DNA of 64,000 nt from Methylobacterium tardum. GTDB lineage: Bacteria; Pseudomonadota; Alphaproteobacteria; Rhizobiales; Beijerinckiaceae. Under the pieces are notes generated by a model. That model was not told where the DNA came from and did not search any database. It worked only from the letters and a program-made list of their open reading frames with translations. Location: positions 2,016,001 to 2,080,000 of the forward strand of contig NZ_CP097484.1 in the NCBI RefSeq assembly GCF_023546765.1, in the 5' to 3' direction. The translations under genes and the position numbers were made by a program. Each line of letters begins with the position of its first letter. Positions within the stretch are counted from its first letter, which is position 1. Shown one piece after another: positions 62,162 through 64,000 of the stretch.

Positions 62162-62788
62162 TCAACGCTCCTCGACCAAGGCGGCGATGCGCTCGCCCCA
62201 AGCCTTGAGCCGTGTCTCAATCACGGTTCCATTCGTCCGGATGCGCACGTCAGGGCTGCCGTTGGAATCCACCGTGAGCCGGCCCGATGGCAGGTCCAGG
62301 CGCCGCGCGAGCGCCGCGACGAGATCCGCCGGGCCCGTCACGTCGAGAGTCCCCGAGGGGCCGTCCGCCAAAATGGACGCGAGCGTCGCGTGCAGGTCGC
62401 CAATCGCCTCTTGGCGGAGGGCCTCCGCCAGGAAGGGCTGCAGAACCCGCGCCAAGCTCTGGGCCAAGCGCGTCTCCAGGGCCTCGGCCTGCGCGGTGAA
62501 AGCGCTCGCCAGGACCGCCGATTCGGCTTCCACCCAAAGCTGCCGCGCTTCCGCCAGAGCGGCGGCGGCTGCGTCCCGTTCCGCCGCCACGGCCGCTTCG
62601 ACGGCCTGCTGCGCCAACGCCTCGCCCTGGCGGCGGCCTTCGTCCCGCGCGGCTGCCGCGAGGGCCTCGAGATCCGGCGTCTGCGGCGGCTCCGCATCCA
62701 CGCGCTTCGGGGCGAGCGCAGAGAAGGTCGAGGAGGATCGCTGACCCGTGCCCGAGAAGACGGTCCAGACCGGAGGCACGACCGCCAT
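62162..62788 (-). CDS. FliH-like flagellar export apparatus protein
   Basis: About 208 residues from ATG 62788 (MAVVPPVWTVFSGTG), whose A is shared with the fliF stop (TGATG). The central region is an Ala/Glu-rich helix expected to form a coiled coil (EALAAAARDEGRRQGEALAQ and following). The C-terminal part has a FliH/HrpE-like layout (LHATLASILADGPSGTLDV to RLKAWGERIAALVEER). It would regulate the FliI ATPase. Sequence identity across FliH is low, so this rests on composition and position between fliF and motB. Confidence 0.7.
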   Translation of the reverse strand: MAVVPPVWTVFSGTGQRSSSTFSALAPKRVDAEPPQTPDLEALAAAARDEGRRQGEALAQQAVEAAVAAERDAAAAALAEARQLWVEAESAVLASAFTAQAEALETRLAQSLARVLQPFLAEALRQEAIGDLHATLASILADGPSGTLDVTGPADLVAALARRLDLPSGRLTVDSNGSPDVRIRTNGTVIETRLKAWGERIAALVEER

Positions 62789-64000
62789 CACGCAGCCTCT
62801 TCGCGAGTCAGCCACTGCTTCAGGATATTGGCGACCTGCTCCTCGTCGAGATCAACCAGCTGCTCCAGCTTGCGGATCGGCGAGCGCGCCATCTGATCCG
62901 TCAGATCCTCGATGAGGTTGGTATTCGCCGCCGCACTCTGCTCCGTCTGCGCCATGTCGAATGCACCCTCGGCGGCCGATGTCGCGAGGGCGAGCTCCGT
63001 TCCGATCTCCGGCGGACGGGCGAGGATCGCGTTGACCGCCGGGCGCAGGCCGAACCAGATCAGCAGGCACCCCACGATGAGGATCGTGGCCGCGTTGATC
63101 AGCGTGCCGGACTGGCGCATCAGCGCGTCCCCGAACCCGAGAGCCGGGACGGGAGCGAGGGGCTGGCCGTCGTTCACGAAGCTGACGGCCGCCACCTTGA
63201 TCTGATCGCCCCGTGCCTTGTTGAAGCCGGATGCCGAAGCGACCAGTTGCTCGATCTCGGCGACCTTGGGCTCGATCTCGACCCGGGTTCCATCCTTGGC
63301 GCCGCCCGCGAGCGATTCCAGCCTGGACCGGTTGACCAGCACGGCGACCGAGAGGTTCTTCACGGAATAGCCGTCGCTGACGGTCGAGACCGTCTTGGAG
63401 GAGATCTCGAAATTGGACAGCTCCTCGCGGCGCTGGCTCTCGGAGTTCGAGCTCTCGGTTCCCTCGGCGCGGACGCGCTGATCCGGCAGGTTCTGCTGGG
63501 CCGTGGTCGGCCTCTGCGGCGCGCGGTTCTGCGCGCTCTCCGTTTCCTTGACGGTCCGCAGCGAGCGCTCGACCTTCTGGTCGGGATTGAAGATCGTCTC
63601 GTCGGTCTTGGTCTTGTCGGTGTTCAGCCGCGCCACCACGCTGACCTCGAAATTGTTCGGACCGAGATAAGGGGTGAGCGTCCGGCGGATGTTGTCCTGG
63701 ATCTCCCGATTGACCGTCTGCTCGAGGCTCGCCAAGCGGCCGGCCGGCGCGGTGGTGCTGTCGTCCCCGGCGAGTAGGACCGTCCCATCGGTGTTGAGCA
63801 CGGTGACCTTGTCGGGCTTCATGCCCGGGATGGCGGCCGCGACGAGCTGGCGGATGGCCGGCGCCACCGAGGGGTCGTTGGCGGGTTCGGTGCGGACCAC
63901 CACCGAGGCCGAGGCGGGCTGCTGCTCGCGGCGGAACGAGCCGGGATCCGGCATCACGATATGGACCCGCGCCGCCTTGACGCCCTTGAGCGTCTGGATC
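62788..64000 (-). CDS. fliF: Flagellar MS-ring protein FliF, C-terminal part (cut by right edge)
   Basis: The frame enters from the right edge at IQTLKGVKAARVHIVMPDPG. About 404 residues are visible. Ring-building regions include AIPGMKPDKVTVLNTDG, IRRTLTPYLGPNNFEVSVVA and FEISSKTVSTVSDGYSVKNL. The C-terminal membrane helix is INAATILIVGCLLIWFGLRP. The cytoplasmic tail, which binds FliG, ends LVDLDEEQVANILKQWL. It is the first visible gene of the minus-strand flagellar operon, and an upstream part of the operon lies beyond the window. Confidence 0.95.
   Translation of the reverse strand, partial: IQTLKGVKAARVHIVMPDPGSFRREQQPASASVVVRTEPANDPSVAPAIRQLVAAAIPGMKPDKVTVLNTDGTVLLAGDDSTTAPAGRLASLEQTVNREIQDNIRRTLTPYLGPNNFEVSVVARLNTDKTKTDETIFNPDQKVERSLRTVKETESAQNRAPQRPTTAQQNLPDQRVRAEGTESSNSESQRREELSNFEISSKTVSTVSDGYSVKNLSVAVLVNRSRLESLAGGAKDGTRVEIEPKVAEIEQLVASASGFNKARGDQIKVAAVSFVNDGQPLAPVPALGFGDALMRQSGTLINAATILIVGCLLIWFGLRPAVNAILARPPEIGTELALATSAAEGAFDMAQTEQSAAANTNLIEDLTDQMARSPIRKLEQLVDLDEEQVANILKQWLTREEAA

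Noticed and set aside
1..64000. CRISPR array, prophage, or complete insertion sequence
   Set aside because: No regularly spaced direct repeats, phage structural genes or transposase frames were seen. The only repeats are short palindromic elements.

Overview
The window is 64 kb of high-GC DNA from an alphaproteobacterium, most likely a Methylobacterium-type member of the Hyphomicrobiales. This is inferred from class I lysyl-tRNA synthetase, MucR, IalB, the rhizobial-style flagellar set motB-motC-fliK, a CitE-type CoA ester lyase, and interspersed palindromes of a kind common in this group. No insertion sequence, CRISPR array, rRNA or tRNA gene was recognised.

Layout. 1-5783 is a three-gene operon: a DUF2126 putative amidoligase (cut by the left edge), a circularly permuted ATP-grasp/alpha-E fusion, and a transglutaminase. 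Families of this kind are predicted to build or modify peptides, but their products are largely unknown; it is the least characterised system here. 5959-15134 holds a PPOX flavoprotein and lysK, a solute-binding protein divergent from a membrane glycosyltransferase, mazG, a DUF892 ferritin-like protein and doxX. 15131-17965 is a compact pabB-pabA-pabC(-doxX) operon. 18338-31134 carries rimO, dinB, pncA with a quinone oxidoreductase, sdhE, mfd, an AmpG-like permease and a DUF2778 L,D-transpeptidase-like protein. 31244-38504 has a CoA ester lyase, a GlxA-type regulator divergent from a DJ-1/PfpI and SnoaL pair, hspQ, ialB and two degenerate-looking proteins. 38625-45953 has a UbiH-like monooxygenase, a haloacetate dehalogenase-like hydrolase, recG, a DUF502 protein and a KDG kinase.

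45954-49432 is unusually AT-rich for this genome in several stretches, with a PAS/HTH regulator and a MucR homologue. 49433-57216 holds an HdeD membrane protein followed by a peptidase-like module, a serine hydrolase, an SMR exporter, a TonB-dependent receptor behind a cobalamin riboswitch, and a SleB-type lipoprotein hydrolase. 57611-64000 is a tightly packed flagellar operon on the minus strand: fliF (cut by the right edge), fliH-like, motB, motC, fliK and an SLT-domain protein.

Two features cut across the window. First, at least eight otherwise conserved genes carry single-base frameshifts, several beside short homopolymers and some compensating; residual sequencing indels are the simplest explanation, but one falls directly at the transglutaminase catalytic cysteine. 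Second, two families of interspersed palindromes occupy intergenic space, and one copy has supplied the C-terminus of a regulator.
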